A DNA stretch of 64,000 nt, from positions 1,736,001 to 1,800,000 of the forward strand of contig NZ_CP047951.1 of NCBI RefSeq assembly GCF_014279755.1, given 5' to 3'. Numbering within the stretch: position 1 is the first letter of the stretch; every line of letters begins with the position of its first letter. The notes beneath the pieces were generated by a model, which saw only the letters and a list, made by a program, of their open reading frames with translations, ran no database searches and was not told the DNA's origin. Source of the DNA: Synechococcus sp. PROS-U-1 (lineage in GTDB: Bacteria > Cyanobacteriota > Cyanobacteriia > PCC-6307 > Cyanobiaceae). The position numbers and the translations under genes are program-made. Below, one piece after another: positions 40,819 through 49,639 of this stretch.

Positions 40819-42105
40819 ATGTCACCTCAGCTCACCCTGCAAACCCCGCTGGAACTGGCACCAGCGGAGGTGCCCCACTACCTCGAACAGCTCTGGTCTC
40901 CGGAGCAGCAGGGCAGCACAGGCACCGGTGCAAACACCTTCTGCCTGCTGATCTGGCAACCCGCCTGGGCCGAGCAGCAATTGACCCGCAGTGGTCGCCT
41001 GCCTGGGCCCATCACCGGACAGCAGTCCGCTCCATTAATCGCTGCAGGCCGCCAGGCAGTGCTGGATGCTGACCTCCCCCTCAGTACGCCTCCTCTCGAT
41101 GGCACTGTCGTCCAGGCGGTGGGCGATTTTGAGGGACAGGCCAGCGCAGAAGACTTGCGTGGGCAGTACATCGATCCGGCCCTGAGTGCGCTGATGCCTC
41201 GGCGCCTGATCACCCTGGCGCCGACGATCGATGCTGCACAGTCGTTGGAAACGCTCGTGGCCGCCTACTGCCCCCTGCCTGAGGAAGGGGGTGGCACCAC
41301 AGCCTGTGGGGACGTTGTGGTTCTGCGGGGCGGCCATGACGCCCTGAGCGAGGGGCTGTCGATTCTCGAACCGCTTCTGCCGACATCGATGCCGGCCTGG
41401 GTCTGGTGGAACGGATGCATGGACGAAGCACCGCAACTGATGCAACGGCTGACCAGTGCGCCCCGACGTCTGATCATCGATACAGCCATGGGTGATCCGC
41501 ATCAGTGCCTTGCACTGCTGCGCAGCCGCGTGGAGAGCGGCCAGGCGGTGAATGATCTCAACTGGCTGCGACTGCGCAGCTGGCGCGAGACCCTCGCGAT
41601 GGTGTTCGATCCGCCACAACGGCGTGATGCCTTGAGCCACATCACACGCCTGGACATCGATGTTGAGGGGCATCACCCCGCTCAAGGGGTCCTGCTTGCG
41701 GCCTGGATCGCCGATCGCCTTGGCTGGACGTTGATCTCGTCCACCGCAGTCGACAACGGCACGACGGCTCTGTTCAAGCGCTCCGATGGCACAGACGTGA
41801 TCTTCCAACTGATGGCTGTGCCGACGGGGCAGCCCAACGTGCATGCGGGCCAGATGGTGGGGCTTCGACTGATTGCCGAACCGGAGAACAGGCAAGGCAT
41901 GTGTGTGATTCTCTGCGCCGAATCCGGAGGCTGCATGCGTTTGGAAGGCGGCGGCATGGCGAACCTCGAGCTCCATGAGGAAGTCGTTCCCGTGCAGCAC
42001 GACAGCCCCGAAATGGATGTTGCCCGACTGCTCGGCGGCGGTCACGACAGCACCAACCCCCTCCTGGCCGCAGCTGCTCCGCTAGCTGCCAGGCTGCTCG
42101 GCTGA
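40819..42105 (+). CDS. opcA: Glucose-6-phosphate dehydrogenase assembly protein OpcA
   Basis: 428 residues, 44 bp after zwf. OpcA activates and assembles G6PDH in cyanobacteria and links it to thioredoxin redox state. The recognisable parts are RLITLAPTIDAAQSLETLVA, WVWWNGCMDEAPQLMQRLTS, RLIIDTAMGDP and the C-terminal EVVPVQHDSPEMDVARLLGG. The Cys residues (e.g. CGDVVVLRGG, CVILCAESGGCM) are candidate redox switches. No truncation. The zwf-opcA pair is a hallmark of cyanobacteria. Confidence 0.9.
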   Translation: MSPQLTLQTPLELAPAEVPHYLEQLWSPEQQGSTGTGANTFCLLIWQPAWAEQQLTRSGRLPGPITGQQSAPLIAAGRQAVLDADLPLSTPPLDGTVVQAVGDFEGQASAEDLRGQYIDPALSALMPRRLITLAPTIDAAQSLETLVAAYCPLPEEGGGTTACGDVVVLRGGHDALSEGLSILEPLLPTSMPAWVWWNGCMDEAPQLMQRLTSAPRRLIIDTAMGDPHQCLALLRSRVESGQAVNDLNWLRLRSWRETLAMVFDPPQRRDALSHITRLDIDVEGHHPAQGVLLAAWIADRLGWTLISSTAVDNGTTALFKRSDGTDVIFQLMAVPTGQPNVHAGQMVGLRLIAEPENRQGMCVILCAESGGCMRLEGGGMANLELHEEVVPVQHDSPEMDVARLLGGGHDSTNPLLAAAAPLAARLLG

Positions 42106-42119
42106 GCCGCGTCTGAGCC

Positions 42120-43547
42120 ATGGCCGCCGTCATTGCTGCACCAGCCAGTGGCAGCGGGAAGACCCTGTTGAGCCTGGCGCTACTGAGCTGGGCGCAGCAA
42201 AACGGGCGACGGATCCAACCCTTCAAGGTCGGACCGGACTATCTCGATGCCCAACTGCTCAGCCAAGCCTCCGGCCAGGCCTGTCGCAATCTCGATCTCA
42301 ATCTTTGCGGAGAAGCCTGGGTTCGGCGGGCATTTCACGGTTACGGCGGAGCCTCAGACCTCACCCTCGTGGAGGGGGTGATGGGGTTGTTCGACGGCAT
42401 CGGCAGCGGTGAAACGGGAAGCACCGCCGATGTGGCCCGCCTGCTGGGATTACCGGTGGTTCTGGTGCTGGATGCTGGCGGTCAGGCCGCCTCCCTTGGC
42501 GCCCTCGTTCGCGGATTCCGTGATCACGACCCCCATCTGGCCATCGCCGGAGTGGTGCTCAACAAGGTCAGCAGCCCCAGGCACAGGGAGCTCCTCAGCG
42601 AGGTGCTGGACCGCATGGAGATGCCTTTGCTGGGCTGCCTGCCGCGCACCGAGGTCCTTGCTCTGCCGGCCCGTCATCTCGGCTTGGCTCCCGCCCATGA
42701 AATGGAGGCTCCCGACCAGCGACGCCAAGCTTGGGCCGCTCTGGCCAACCAGCATCTGAACATGGAACGCCTGGAGCCCCTGCTTCAGGCACCCCGCCCA
42801 GAGCCGGCCCCTCTGGCCGACATCCCAACGGTGGAGGGGCACCCCCTACCGGTGGCACTCGCGAGTGATGCCGCCTTTCACTTCCGCTACCAAGAGACCA
42901 GTGAACTGCTCGAGCACATGGGCATGCCCGTGCTCCGCTGGAGCCCCCTGGCCGATGAGACCATCCCCGCCGAAGCGAAGGGAGTGATCCTCCCTGGTGG
43001 CTTTCCAGAGCAGCACGCAGCCCAGCTCAGCGGATGTGAACAAAGCCTGAGGTCACTCCGACAGTTCGTGCAGCATCGGCCGGTCTACGCCGAATGCGGC
43101 GGGATGCTCATGCTCGGAGAGAGGCTTCAGGACCTCGATGGCAACAGCCACAGCATGACGGGCATTCTTCCGTTCACAGCCCAGCGCGGCCGTCTGCACG
43201 TTGGCTACCGCCATCTGCAGGCTCGGCGGGACAGCCCTGTGGTGCATAGCGGTGAACAGCTCATTGGTCACGAATTTCACCGTTGGGAACTGCACACCAG
43301 TCGACAGCCCTCCGACCGATCAGTGCTGTGGGACATTGAGGGGTGGAAAGTCCATCGACATTCGGAAGGATGGGTCGATCAGACGGTTCACGCGAGCTGG
43401 GTACACCTGCACTGGGCCAGCTCTACGACGATCTGCTCCCGATGGCGCGCCGCGCTCGAAGCCGGGGAGAAGCGATCGCCAACCGGTTTGTCAACCGCCA
43501 GCAGCCCCAACGGATCCAGCGTTTCGTCGAACGCTGGCGCTGGGTGA
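42120..43547 (+). CDS. cbiA: Cobyrinate a,c-diamide synthase
   Basis: 475 residues, 14 bp after opcA. It amidates the a and c side chains of cobyrinic acid with glutamine and ATP in cobalamin synthesis. N-terminal P-loop-like APASGSGKTLLSLALLSWAQ and VEGVMGLFDGIGSG; C-terminal class I-like amidotransferase, VILPGGFPEQHAAQLSG, YAECGGMLMLGE (Cys nucleophile), and the HASWVHLHWAS end with the catalytic His. The last ~25 residues are Ser/Gly-rich (SPTGLSTASSPNGSSVSSNA) and lie entirely over the acylphosphatase frame; homologues as I recall end soon after HLHW. Confidence 0.9.
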   Translation: MAAVIAAPASGSGKTLLSLALLSWAQQNGRRIQPFKVGPDYLDAQLLSQASGQACRNLDLNLCGEAWVRRAFHGYGGASDLTLVEGVMGLFDGIGSGETGSTADVARLLGLPVVLVLDAGGQAASLGALVRGFRDHDPHLAIAGVVLNKVSSPRHRELLSEVLDRMEMPLLGCLPRTEVLALPARHLGLAPAHEMEAPDQRRQAWAALANQHLNMERLEPLLQAPRPEPAPLADIPTVEGHPLPVALASDAAFHFRYQETSELLEHMGMPVLRWSPLADETIPAEAKGVILPGGFPEQHAAQLSGCEQSLRSLRQFVQHRPVYAECGGMLMLGERLQDLDGNSHSMTGILPFTAQRGRLHVGYRHLQARRDSPVVHSGEQLIGHEFHRWELHTSRQPSDRSVLWDIEGWKVHRHSEGWVDQTVHASWVHLHWASSTTICSRWRAALEAGEKRSPTGLSTASSPNGSSVSSNAGAG

Positions 43548-43795
43548 TTGAGGGCCGCGTCCAACAGGTGGGGTTCCGCGCCAGCTGCAGTCGGCGCGCC
43601 CTGGATCTCGGCATCAGCGGATGGGTTCGCAACCAAAGCGATGGCAGTGTCGAGGTGCAAGCCGAAGGGCCGCCACTCGCCTTGTCTGAACTGCGGGCCT
43701 GGTGTGAGGTCGGACCGCCGGGAGCCCGGGTGCTACGGGTGAAACCAAGCCAGCTCCCCGTTACAGGCGATGACTGGTTCGAAGTGCGGTATTGA
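43442..43795 (+). CDS. Acylphosphatase
   Basis: Conserved core WVIEGRVQQVGFRASCSRRA (catalytic Arg in VGFR) and LGISGWVRNQSDGSVEVQAE (catalytic Asn), ending DDWFEVRY: an intact single-domain acylphosphatase hydrolysing acyl phosphates such as 1,3-bisphosphoglycerate. The start is unresolved. An ATG at 43442 gives 117 residues but overlaps cbiA by 106 bp; a GTG at 43544 gives a classical GTGA overlap but leaves only four residues before GRVQ. Confidence 0.8.
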   Translation: MARRARSRGEAIANRFVNRQQPQRIQRFVERWRWVIEGRVQQVGFRASCSRRALDLGISGWVRNQSDGSVEVQAEGPPLALSELRAWCEVGPPGARVLRVKPSQLPVTGDDWFEVRY

Positions 43796-43880
43796 AATGC
43801 GCACACGAAAACATTGGGAAGGACGCTGCCACGCTGAGCACACCTAGCTACGGCTGAAGCAGGACCTTCGCGCTCGTGGC

Positions 43881-44255
43881 ATGCTCCGCTTTGGATTTGT
43901 CCTCTTGATCACGGCGCTGCCCCTGCTCGGCATGGAGGCGATGAGCACACGACGGGAAACGCCGAAGCAGGTCTTCAATTCGGCGAAAGAAGCCCTCGAT
44001 GCTTGTCAGAGCTGGAGGCACAGGGAAGGCCAATTTTCGGCCTTGATTCCGGCTGCTGAACCGGTTTCAACCCAGGCACGACCCGTCCAGACCGACATTC
44101 GCAACTGTGAAGCCGATTTGGACCATGCTCTGATTCTGGGGCGCCGCTACAGCGTGGTGGCCGACGTGCACTACAACAAAACGCTGCGGTCGCTGCACCG
44201 CCCGATCAACCGCACCTTTCCCTATCTGCTTTCAGATGGCAAAACTGACGACTGA
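43881..44255 (+). CDS. Secreted protein, unknown
   Basis: 124 residues. Signal sequence (FGFVLLITALPLLGMEA), then a soluble part: RRETPKQVFNSAKEALDACQ, CQSW and IRNCEADLDHA, with two Cys likely paired. Follows the acylphosphatase rightward. No family recognised. Confidence 0.6.
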   Translation: MLRFGFVLLITALPLLGMEAMSTRRETPKQVFNSAKEALDACQSWRHREGQFSALIPAAEPVSTQARPVQTDIRNCEADLDHALILGRRYSVVADVHYNKTLRSLHRPINRTFPYLLSDGKTDD

Positions 44256-44270
44256 AGAACCTGGCATACC

Positions 44271-44378
44271 TTGAGCAACTTCCTCAATACCAAAGACAAA
44301 GCCTTCTGGAGAGCCCTTCTCGGCATTGTGAGTCTGGGGATGAGCATTGGCCTGGCCGCCTTGATCCTGCGACTCTGA
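44271..44378 (+). CDS. 35-residue single-span membrane protein
   Basis: TTG start, 15 bp after the previous stop. Reads SNFLNTKDKAFWRALLGIVS then LGMSIGLAALILRL: a basic amphipathic start and one membrane helix. Size, charge distribution and tight spacing make a real gene likely. Unknown partner. Confidence 0.55.
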   Translation: MSNFLNTKDKAFWRALLGIVSLGMSIGLAALILRL

Positions 44379-44426
44379 GCAAGGCCCTTGTCGAACATCC
44401 ACGATCGAGGTTCTTAACCTGAATGA

Positions 44427-45113
44427 ATGGCGGAGCCCAGGATCTGGACGGAGCTACTGACCTACGGGCTTGGCGTGGCACTCTCCCCCATTCATATCGT
44501 TCTGATGCTGCTGCTGCTGCTCGGTGCGTCGCCACTGCGGCGAGGTGGCTTGTTTCTGGGTGGGTGGCTGCTGACCAGCGCCCTGGCAGTCATCGGTCTG
44601 CTCACGCTGGGGCATGGACTGCTCCTGGACATGACCCAGGGATCCGACCACCGCACTGGCCTGGATCTCATTGGCGGAGGAGCCTTGATCGCCCTGGGTG
44701 GGCGAGAACTGATTCGGGGCGTGCTGGAAAACGGAACAGCCCCAGCCTGGAGCGACGCCGTGGATCGTTTCGCAGCAATGCCGCTGCCCTTGCTGTTGCT
44801 GATTAGCAGCATCACAGAAGTCATCAGTCCTGACGACCTGCTGCTCTTCGCCAAGAGCGCAGCCGTGATTCTCTCCGCGCAATTGCCGTTGCGTGAGGAA
44901 ATCATCTGCAGCGCAGGGTTCAGCGCCTCCGCCAGTGCCTTCCTTTTGATGCCGTTCTTGGCTGTATTTGTCGGACGTCAGCGGGTCCTGCCGCTGCTGC
45001 AAAGCGGCAAAGCCGCCCTTCTCCAACGAGGGGAACTGGTGGTGGGAAGCCTGAGTTTCGGGCTAGGGGCCTATCTGGGCTGGCAAGGCATCAGTGGGCT
45101 GATGATCAGCTGA
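44427..45113 (+). CDS. GAP/LysE-like six-span membrane protein
   Basis: 228 residues with about six membrane helices. The start LLTYGLGVALSPIHIVLMLL and the middle break with SSITEVISPDDLLLFAKSAA follow the pattern of the GAP (Sap) family, related to LysE-type exporters and also described as sulpholipid-addressing proteins. The two halves appear to be inverted repeats with SP-[I/D] at comparable places. The substrate is unknown. Convergent with the helicase gene, 1 bp apart. Confidence 0.65.
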   Translation: MAEPRIWTELLTYGLGVALSPIHIVLMLLLLLGASPLRRGGLFLGGWLLTSALAVIGLLTLGHGLLLDMTQGSDHRTGLDLIGGGALIALGGRELIRGVLENGTAPAWSDAVDRFAAMPLPLLLLISSITEVISPDDLLLFAKSAAVILSAQLPLREEIICSAGFSASASAFLLMPFLAVFVGRQRVLPLLQSGKAALLQRGELVVGSLSFGLGAYLGWQGISGLMIS

Positions 45114-45114
45114 A

Positions 45115-46566
45115 TCAATTGCGTTCTTTCCCGTTGTCAAATTCGCGCTGCCAGGAGGAGCGAAGCTCAGACGACGTCTCCCCACCAAGCAACCAGACTC
45201 CCGTGCGGGCACGGGACACAGCGACGTAACAAAGCTGCTGCCGTATCGAAGGATCAGCCCGAAACACATCAGGAGCGACAAAGACATCTCCGAAACTGCT
45301 GCCCTGACTGCGGTGGACCGTGAGCACCGCCGCCGGCCCCAGTGAAGCGAAAGCATCGCGAATCAAGAAGTACTGCCGCCAGATCGCGCGACCGTTTTTC
45401 TTGCCGGCATCCCTGGCCTGCTTGCGCAAGCGCTGCATCACCGCATCGAGCTCCTGACGACCGACACTTCCAAGAGGCGGCTGCAGCCGCAAGGTGAGGT
45501 CGAGATCACCACTGCTAACTGATGCTGACAGTGTCTCGATCACCGGCACCGGCCCATCCGCTTCCGACAAGCCGAAATCGGCCAGATCACAGGATTCCGG
45601 TGTCACATCACGCACGGTGACTTCGCGGTTCGAGCCCAACACCATGTCGGGCTCCTCGCCGGCCTCATCACCATCTCTGGAGGCCGGTGCCATCACTGCA
45701 GTACGGGTGATCAGCACCTCACCCGGCAGAACCGGCATCTGATCGGCCATCTCCCCATGAATGGCTCGGCGCGCATGGGGCACCAAACGATCCAAGGTGC
45801 GGTTTGTGTAGCAGAGGATGCGTGCGGCGTCGGGGTTGTCTTGCACCGAAGCCTCCCGCAAGGCACGCCGGGCCTGATCCAGCCACTCCCGTTGGATCAA
45901 GCTGCGCACCTGCCCTTGCGGGGAACGAATCGGCGGCAGCAGCGGTGGCATCTGGCATGGCAAACGCCCCTCCCGGAGGCCAGCGGCCAACTGGAGAACA
46001 GGGCCTTGGTGACGCACCACTTGGGTCAATGTGGCGGAACAAGACCGTTGCATTGCAAAGACGGGGCTGTTCGGCTCACCAACCGGTGGCAATTGGGCTG
46101 GGTCACCAACGAACACCAGCCGGGTCTTGAACGGATGAGCGCACTGCAGAGCAATTCCAAGCAGGGTGCTGTCGACCATGGAGGCTTCATCAATCAGCAC
46201 CAAACCCAGGTTCTCAAGGGCGAAGGCCGTCTGCTCCGTGGGTTCACAGAGTTCAGCGTCTGCAGATCGTTTGAGCTTGAGACGCAGCAAACGATGAATT
46301 GTTGATGGATACCAGGTGGGTTGGAGACCCTCCAACTCCAGTGCTTGGCGCAAGACGCCCACCGCTTTGTGGGTGGGGGCCACGACGGTCCAACACAGAC
46401 CGCTGGCCTCCACCTGGCGCAGCAAGCGCATGGAGAGGAAGGTCTTGCCGCTGCCGGCAAAACCACTGAGCACGAAGGGGGTGCCATCAACGGGCTGTTG
46501 GAGCCAGGCCGCAAAGGCCTCGGCCGCTGCCTGCTGATCAGCGGTGAGATCCGCGGCGGCGGTCAC
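45115..46566 (-). CDS. RecD/Dda-like SF1 DNA helicase
   Basis: 483 residues. Motif I VLSGFAGSGKTFLSMRLLRQ; motif II LVLIDEASMVDSTLLG; motif III LVFVGDPAQLPPVGEPNS; C-terminal UvrD-like motifs AVLTVHRSQGSSFGDVFVAP and LCYVAVSRARTGVWLLGG. This is the compact SF1B type (as T4 Dda), a 5'-3' helicase with a role in repair or replication restart. It overlaps the DUF212 gene by 4 bp (ATGA) and ends the leftward folD-crtE cluster. Confidence 0.85.
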   Translation of the reverse strand: MTAAADLTADQQAAAEAFAAWLQQPVDGTPFVLSGFAGSGKTFLSMRLLRQVEASGLCWTVVAPTHKAVGVLRQALELEGLQPTWYPSTIHRLLRLKLKRSADAELCEPTEQTAFALENLGLVLIDEASMVDSTLLGIALQCAHPFKTRLVFVGDPAQLPPVGEPNSPVFAMQRSCSATLTQVVRHQGPVLQLAAGLREGRLPCQMPPLLPPIRSPQGQVRSLIQREWLDQARRALREASVQDNPDAARILCYTNRTLDRLVPHARRAIHGEMADQMPVLPGEVLITRTAVMAPASRDGDEAGEEPDMVLGSNREVTVRDVTPESCDLADFGLSEADGPVPVIETLSASVSSGDLDLTLRLQPPLGSVGRQELDAVMQRLRKQARDAGKKNGRAIWRQYFLIRDAFASLGPAAVLTVHRSQGSSFGDVFVAPDVFRADPSIRQQLCYVAVSRARTGVWLLGGETSSELRSSWQREFDNGKERN

Positions 46567-47075
46567 CCCAGCCCAGCTCCAAGACGGACCACCAGATGCA
46601 GCGGTGATCCCACAAACTCCAAGCCCGGCAGAGCAATGGCGGGCCCCATCAGGCTGCCCACCAGCACCTGCAGCCGGCTGTGGCCAAGGCTTTCCTTGAG
46701 GGGTCTCTCCAGAGCGTCCGGCCAGAGCGAATCAGGCAGGCCATTGACCCGTTCCGCCGTCAGCCCGGCAGCACGCCGAATGCCACTGGCGTCGTACATC
46801 ACGACGAACGCCACTATCGCCGCAAGGGCGAAGAGGGGGTGATCAAAGCCCAGGGTCCAGCCCACACAGGCCGCCGTGCCTGTGACCAGGGCGGAGTGGC
46901 TCGACGGCATGCCGCCGGTTTCGATCAGCACCTCCGGACGCCAACGGCGGTGCAGGAGCAACTCAAGGACCAGCTTCGACAGCTGGGCGACGCCACAAGC
47001 CATCAAGCCCCAGGTGAGCGAACTGTTGTCGAAAAACTCCCGCAGAACCGCATGGGAGGGCGTGGCGTCGATCAT
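46563..47075 (-). CDS. DUF212 / divergent PAP2 membrane protein
   Basis: 170 residues, about four membrane helices. [20 protein letters not shown] is the divergent PAP2-like SGxxSSHSA element, with the flanking [14 protein letters not shown]. It suggests a membrane phosphatase, possibly for isoprenoid or phosphatidic acid substrates; that role would fit its position next to crtE. No activity is established for cyanobacterial members. Start and upstream stop of crtE overlap by 4 bp. Confidence 0.8.
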   Translation of the reverse strand: MIDATPSHAVLREFFDNSSLTWGLMACGVAQLSKLVLELLLHRRWRPEVLIETGGMPSSHSALVTGTAACVGWTLGFDHPLFALAAIVAFVVMYDASGIRRAAGLTAERVNGLPDSLWPDALERPLKESLGHSRLQVLVGSLMGPAIALPGLEFVGSPLHLVVRLGAGLG

Positions 47076-47962
47076 CGGTCGCGGCTGGTGATGAAGTCGG
47101 CCAAGGCGAGCAGGGGAATGGCCTTCTCAGCCCAGGGTTGAAGGGCCGCTTTTGCTTCGTTGACCAACGCGTCAGCCCTGTGGCGGGATTCTTCTAACCC
47201 CAGAAGCTTGGGATAGGTGGTCTTATCGGCGATGAGATCTTTGCCGGCGGTTTTGCCCAACACCTCGCTGCTGGCGGTGATATCGAGAATGTCGTCAATG
47301 ATCTGGAACGCCAAGCCGATGCCCCGCGCGTAGATGCGTAGGGCCTTGATCAGCGCATCATCGGCGCCGCCAATCATGGCCCCAGTAATGACACAAGCGC
47401 TCAACAGGGCGCCCGTTTTGTGGAGGTGGATGTACTCGAGGGTTTCAAGATCCACCTCCTTTCCTTCGCTTTCCAGATCCACCACCTGGCCGCCCACCAG
47501 ACCTGGCGCACCGGCCACCAACGACAGTTCTCCCACCACCTTGAGCAGACGCTCAGCCGGAACATCCGGACTGCGCAGAGCCACCATTTCAAAGGCTCGG
47601 GTCAGCAGTGCATCACCCGCAAGGATGGCAACGGCTTCGCCGTACACCTTGTGATTGGTGGGACGACCACGCCGCAGGTCGTCGTCATCCATGGCCGGCA
47701 GGTCGTCATGGATCAACGACATGGTGTGGATCATTTCCAGCGCCACCGCCGTGGGCAGAGCCTGCTTCGCCTCGCCCCCGGCCAAGTCGCAGGCGGCGAG
47801 GCAGAGGATGGGACGCAATCGCTTTCCACCAGCAAGCAGCGAATAGCGCATCGCTTCCCTGAGGGACTCCGGCCTTTCAGGACCTAGGGATCCATCAAGT
47901 GCCGTTTCCACCAGCTCTTTGGCCTTGCCGAGATAGGCCTTGAAATCAAACTCGGCGCTCAT
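47072..47962 (-). CDS. crtE: Geranylgeranyl diphosphate synthase
   Basis: 296 residues. Condenses IPP units to C20-PP for carotenoids, phytol and plastoquinone side chains. First Asp-rich motif [20 protein letters not shown]; second motif [19 protein letters not shown]; the chain-length region upstream of the first motif (ALEMIHTMS) has small/Met residues as in type II GGPPS of cyanobacteria. Central to pigment synthesis together with crtL (59.2 kb) and the CrtISO-like gene (18.7 kb). Confidence 0.9.
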   Translation of the reverse strand: MSAEFDFKAYLGKAKELVETALDGSLGPERPESLREAMRYSLLAGGKRLRPILCLAACDLAGGEAKQALPTAVALEMIHTMSLIHDDLPAMDDDDLRRGRPTNHKVYGEAVAILAGDALLTRAFEMVALRSPDVPAERLLKVVGELSLVAGAPGLVGGQVVDLESEGKEVDLETLEYIHLHKTGALLSACVITGAMIGGADDALIKALRIYARGIGLAFQIIDDILDITASSEVLGKTAGKDLIADKTTYPKLLGLEESRHRADALVNEAKAALQPWAEKAIPLLALADFITSRDR

Positions 47963-47989
47963 GGGTGGACCCTGGCTGGCGGGATTCTC

Positions 47990-48679
47990 TCAGGCCGAGT
48001 TCTTCATACCGAGAGGGACCCAGTCCATGGGATGGGGTGTTCGCATCTCACGTCCCTTCCCCGGCGCCGTGGTGATGGCCAGGTCGTAGGAGACCGAATA
48101 GCGGGGGCCACTTCCCTCATAGGGGAGCACCCGATGGCGCAAATCCGAAGGAAAAACCAACAGCCGGTGGGGCATCGGCGCGAACACACCGCCGGAGACG
48201 GCAGCGTCGCGGTAAGGAATCGCCATCACATGGCTGAAGTAATCGTCCGGCGCCTCAAATTCCAACTCGCCACTCTCGTTCGCCGGATCTGTCAACACAT
48301 AGAACACGGCACTCAACTGAGCATTGCGATGGCTGTGCAGATCAACCGTTCCGCCGTTCCTCGCACACACCACGGGCCAGGCCTTTTGAATGTGGGCGAC
48401 GAGGCCGTGATCGTTCCCTAGGAGCGCACAGAGATAGTCAGACACGCGCTCGGCCAACTGCCCGTTCAGCCACTGGAACGCATCCATCCGATGCAACTGA
48501 TCCAGGCCGGCATGGCCCAACAAATCTCCGGTGAGGTTGTTGCGATCGCTGAACTCAGGGTGCTGATACACCTGTGCATCGAACTGTTCAAGCTGCTGCT
48601 GCATGGCTGCGGCCGTCGCGGCATCCGGTTCAAGATCCACCTGCAAAACAGGTGTTGGGAACAGCCAGTGCAGCGCCAT
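47990..48679 (-). CDS. 2OG-Fe(II) oxygenase-like protein (TIGR02466 type)
   Basis: 229 residues. LFPTPVLQVDL opens the protein as in the TIGR02466/PF13759 group; HSHRNAQLSAVFYVLTDPA supplies the HxH iron pair near the middle and FPSDLRHRVLPYEGSGPRYS the distal His and the Arg for 2-oxoglutarate. It would hydroxylate an unknown protein or small molecule. It sits 8 bp after folD and 27 bp before crtE, so it is probably in their operon. Confidence 0.7.
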   Translation of the reverse strand: MALHWLFPTPVLQVDLEPDAATAAAMQQQLEQFDAQVYQHPEFSDRNNLTGDLLGHAGLDQLHRMDAFQWLNGQLAERVSDYLCALLGNDHGLVAHIQKAWPVVCARNGGTVDLHSHRNAQLSAVFYVLTDPANESGELEFEAPDDYFSHVMAIPYRDAAVSGGVFAPMPHRLLVFPSDLRHRVLPYEGSGPRYSVSYDLAITTAPGKGREMRTPHPMDWVPLGMKNSA

Positions 48680-48687
48680 GGAGTCGA

Positions 48688-49569
48688 TCAGGGCACGAGA
48701 TCGCCCAAATCATGGTCAAGGTTGTGGCGTCTGCACCAGGCCACCACGGTGTTCACCAGAAGCATCGTCACCGTCATGGGGCCCACACCCCCTGGAACAG
48801 GGGATAGCGCACCAGCGATCGATTCGATTTCACCGGCGCGAACATCACCGCAGAGGCCGCCTTCAGGCTTGCGGTGGATGCCGACATCCACGACTGCCGC
48901 ACCCGGCCGCACGTGGTCTGCACCGATGAACGCAGGACGCCCAGCCGCCACAACAAGGATGTCGGCCTCCCGAGTGTGGGCCGACAGATCTGCCGTACGG
49001 GAATGGGCAATGGTGACGGTGGCATTGGCGGCCTGAAGCATCAAGGCCATCGGCTGTCCCACAAGAATGCTGCGCCCGATCACCACAGCGCGCTTGCCCG
49101 CCGGATCAATGCCGTTGCTGCGAAGCAACGCCATCACCCCTGCGGGGGTGCAGCTGCGCGGGCCAGGTTCTCCCTTGAGCAGCCGTCCGAGATTGAGCGT
49201 GTGCAGACCATCTGCATCCTTTTCAGGATCAATGGCCATCAGCAACGGCCCCTCATCCAGGCCGGCCGGAAGCGGAAGCTGCAGAAGGATGCCGTCCACT
49301 TCAGAGTTGGCATTCAGCCGTTCGATGGTCTGAAGCACCACCGACGGAGGCGTGTCACCGGGGAGGTGATCGCCAAAGCTGGCCACACCGATCCGTGCAC
49401 AGGCCTTTTCCTTGTTGGCAACGTAGACAGCGCTAGCGGGGTCATCGCCAACACGCAGTACCGCCAAGCCAGGCGGTCGCCCCGCCGCGGCCAGACGCCG
49501 TTCGATCAGGGTTTGAAGACGCTGCTCCACATCCCTTGCCAGCACCTTGCCGTCCAAACGCAGGGCCAT
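48688..49569 (-). CDS. folD: Methylene-THF dehydrogenase / cyclohydrolase
   Basis: 293 residues. Bifunctional NADP-dependent enzyme linking 5,10-methylene- and 10-formyl-tetrahydrofolate. [14 protein letters not shown] carries the catalytic Tyr and Lys; the [14 protein letters not shown] motif and [20 protein letters not shown] (NADP loop) are typical, as are the C-terminal [19 protein letters not shown]. First gene of the leftward folD-oxygenase-crtE-DUF212-helicase run, all with short spacing. Confidence 0.95.
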   Translation of the reverse strand: MALRLDGKVLARDVEQRLQTLIERRLAAAGRPPGLAVLRVGDDPASAVYVANKEKACARIGVASFGDHLPGDTPPSVVLQTIERLNANSEVDGILLQLPLPAGLDEGPLLMAIDPEKDADGLHTLNLGRLLKGEPGPRSCTPAGVMALLRSNGIDPAGKRAVVIGRSILVGQPMALMLQAANATVTIAHSRTADLSAHTREADILVVAAGRPAFIGADHVRPGAAVVDVGIHRKPEGGLCGDVRAGEIESIAGALSPVPGGVGPMTVTMLLVNTVVAWCRRHNLDHDLGDLVP

Positions 49570-49639
49570 GGCATCTCAATGCACTCCGTCCAGCATGCCC
49601 TCTGGAGAGAGCTAGCGTTAACGCGCTACAGGGTCCTTT

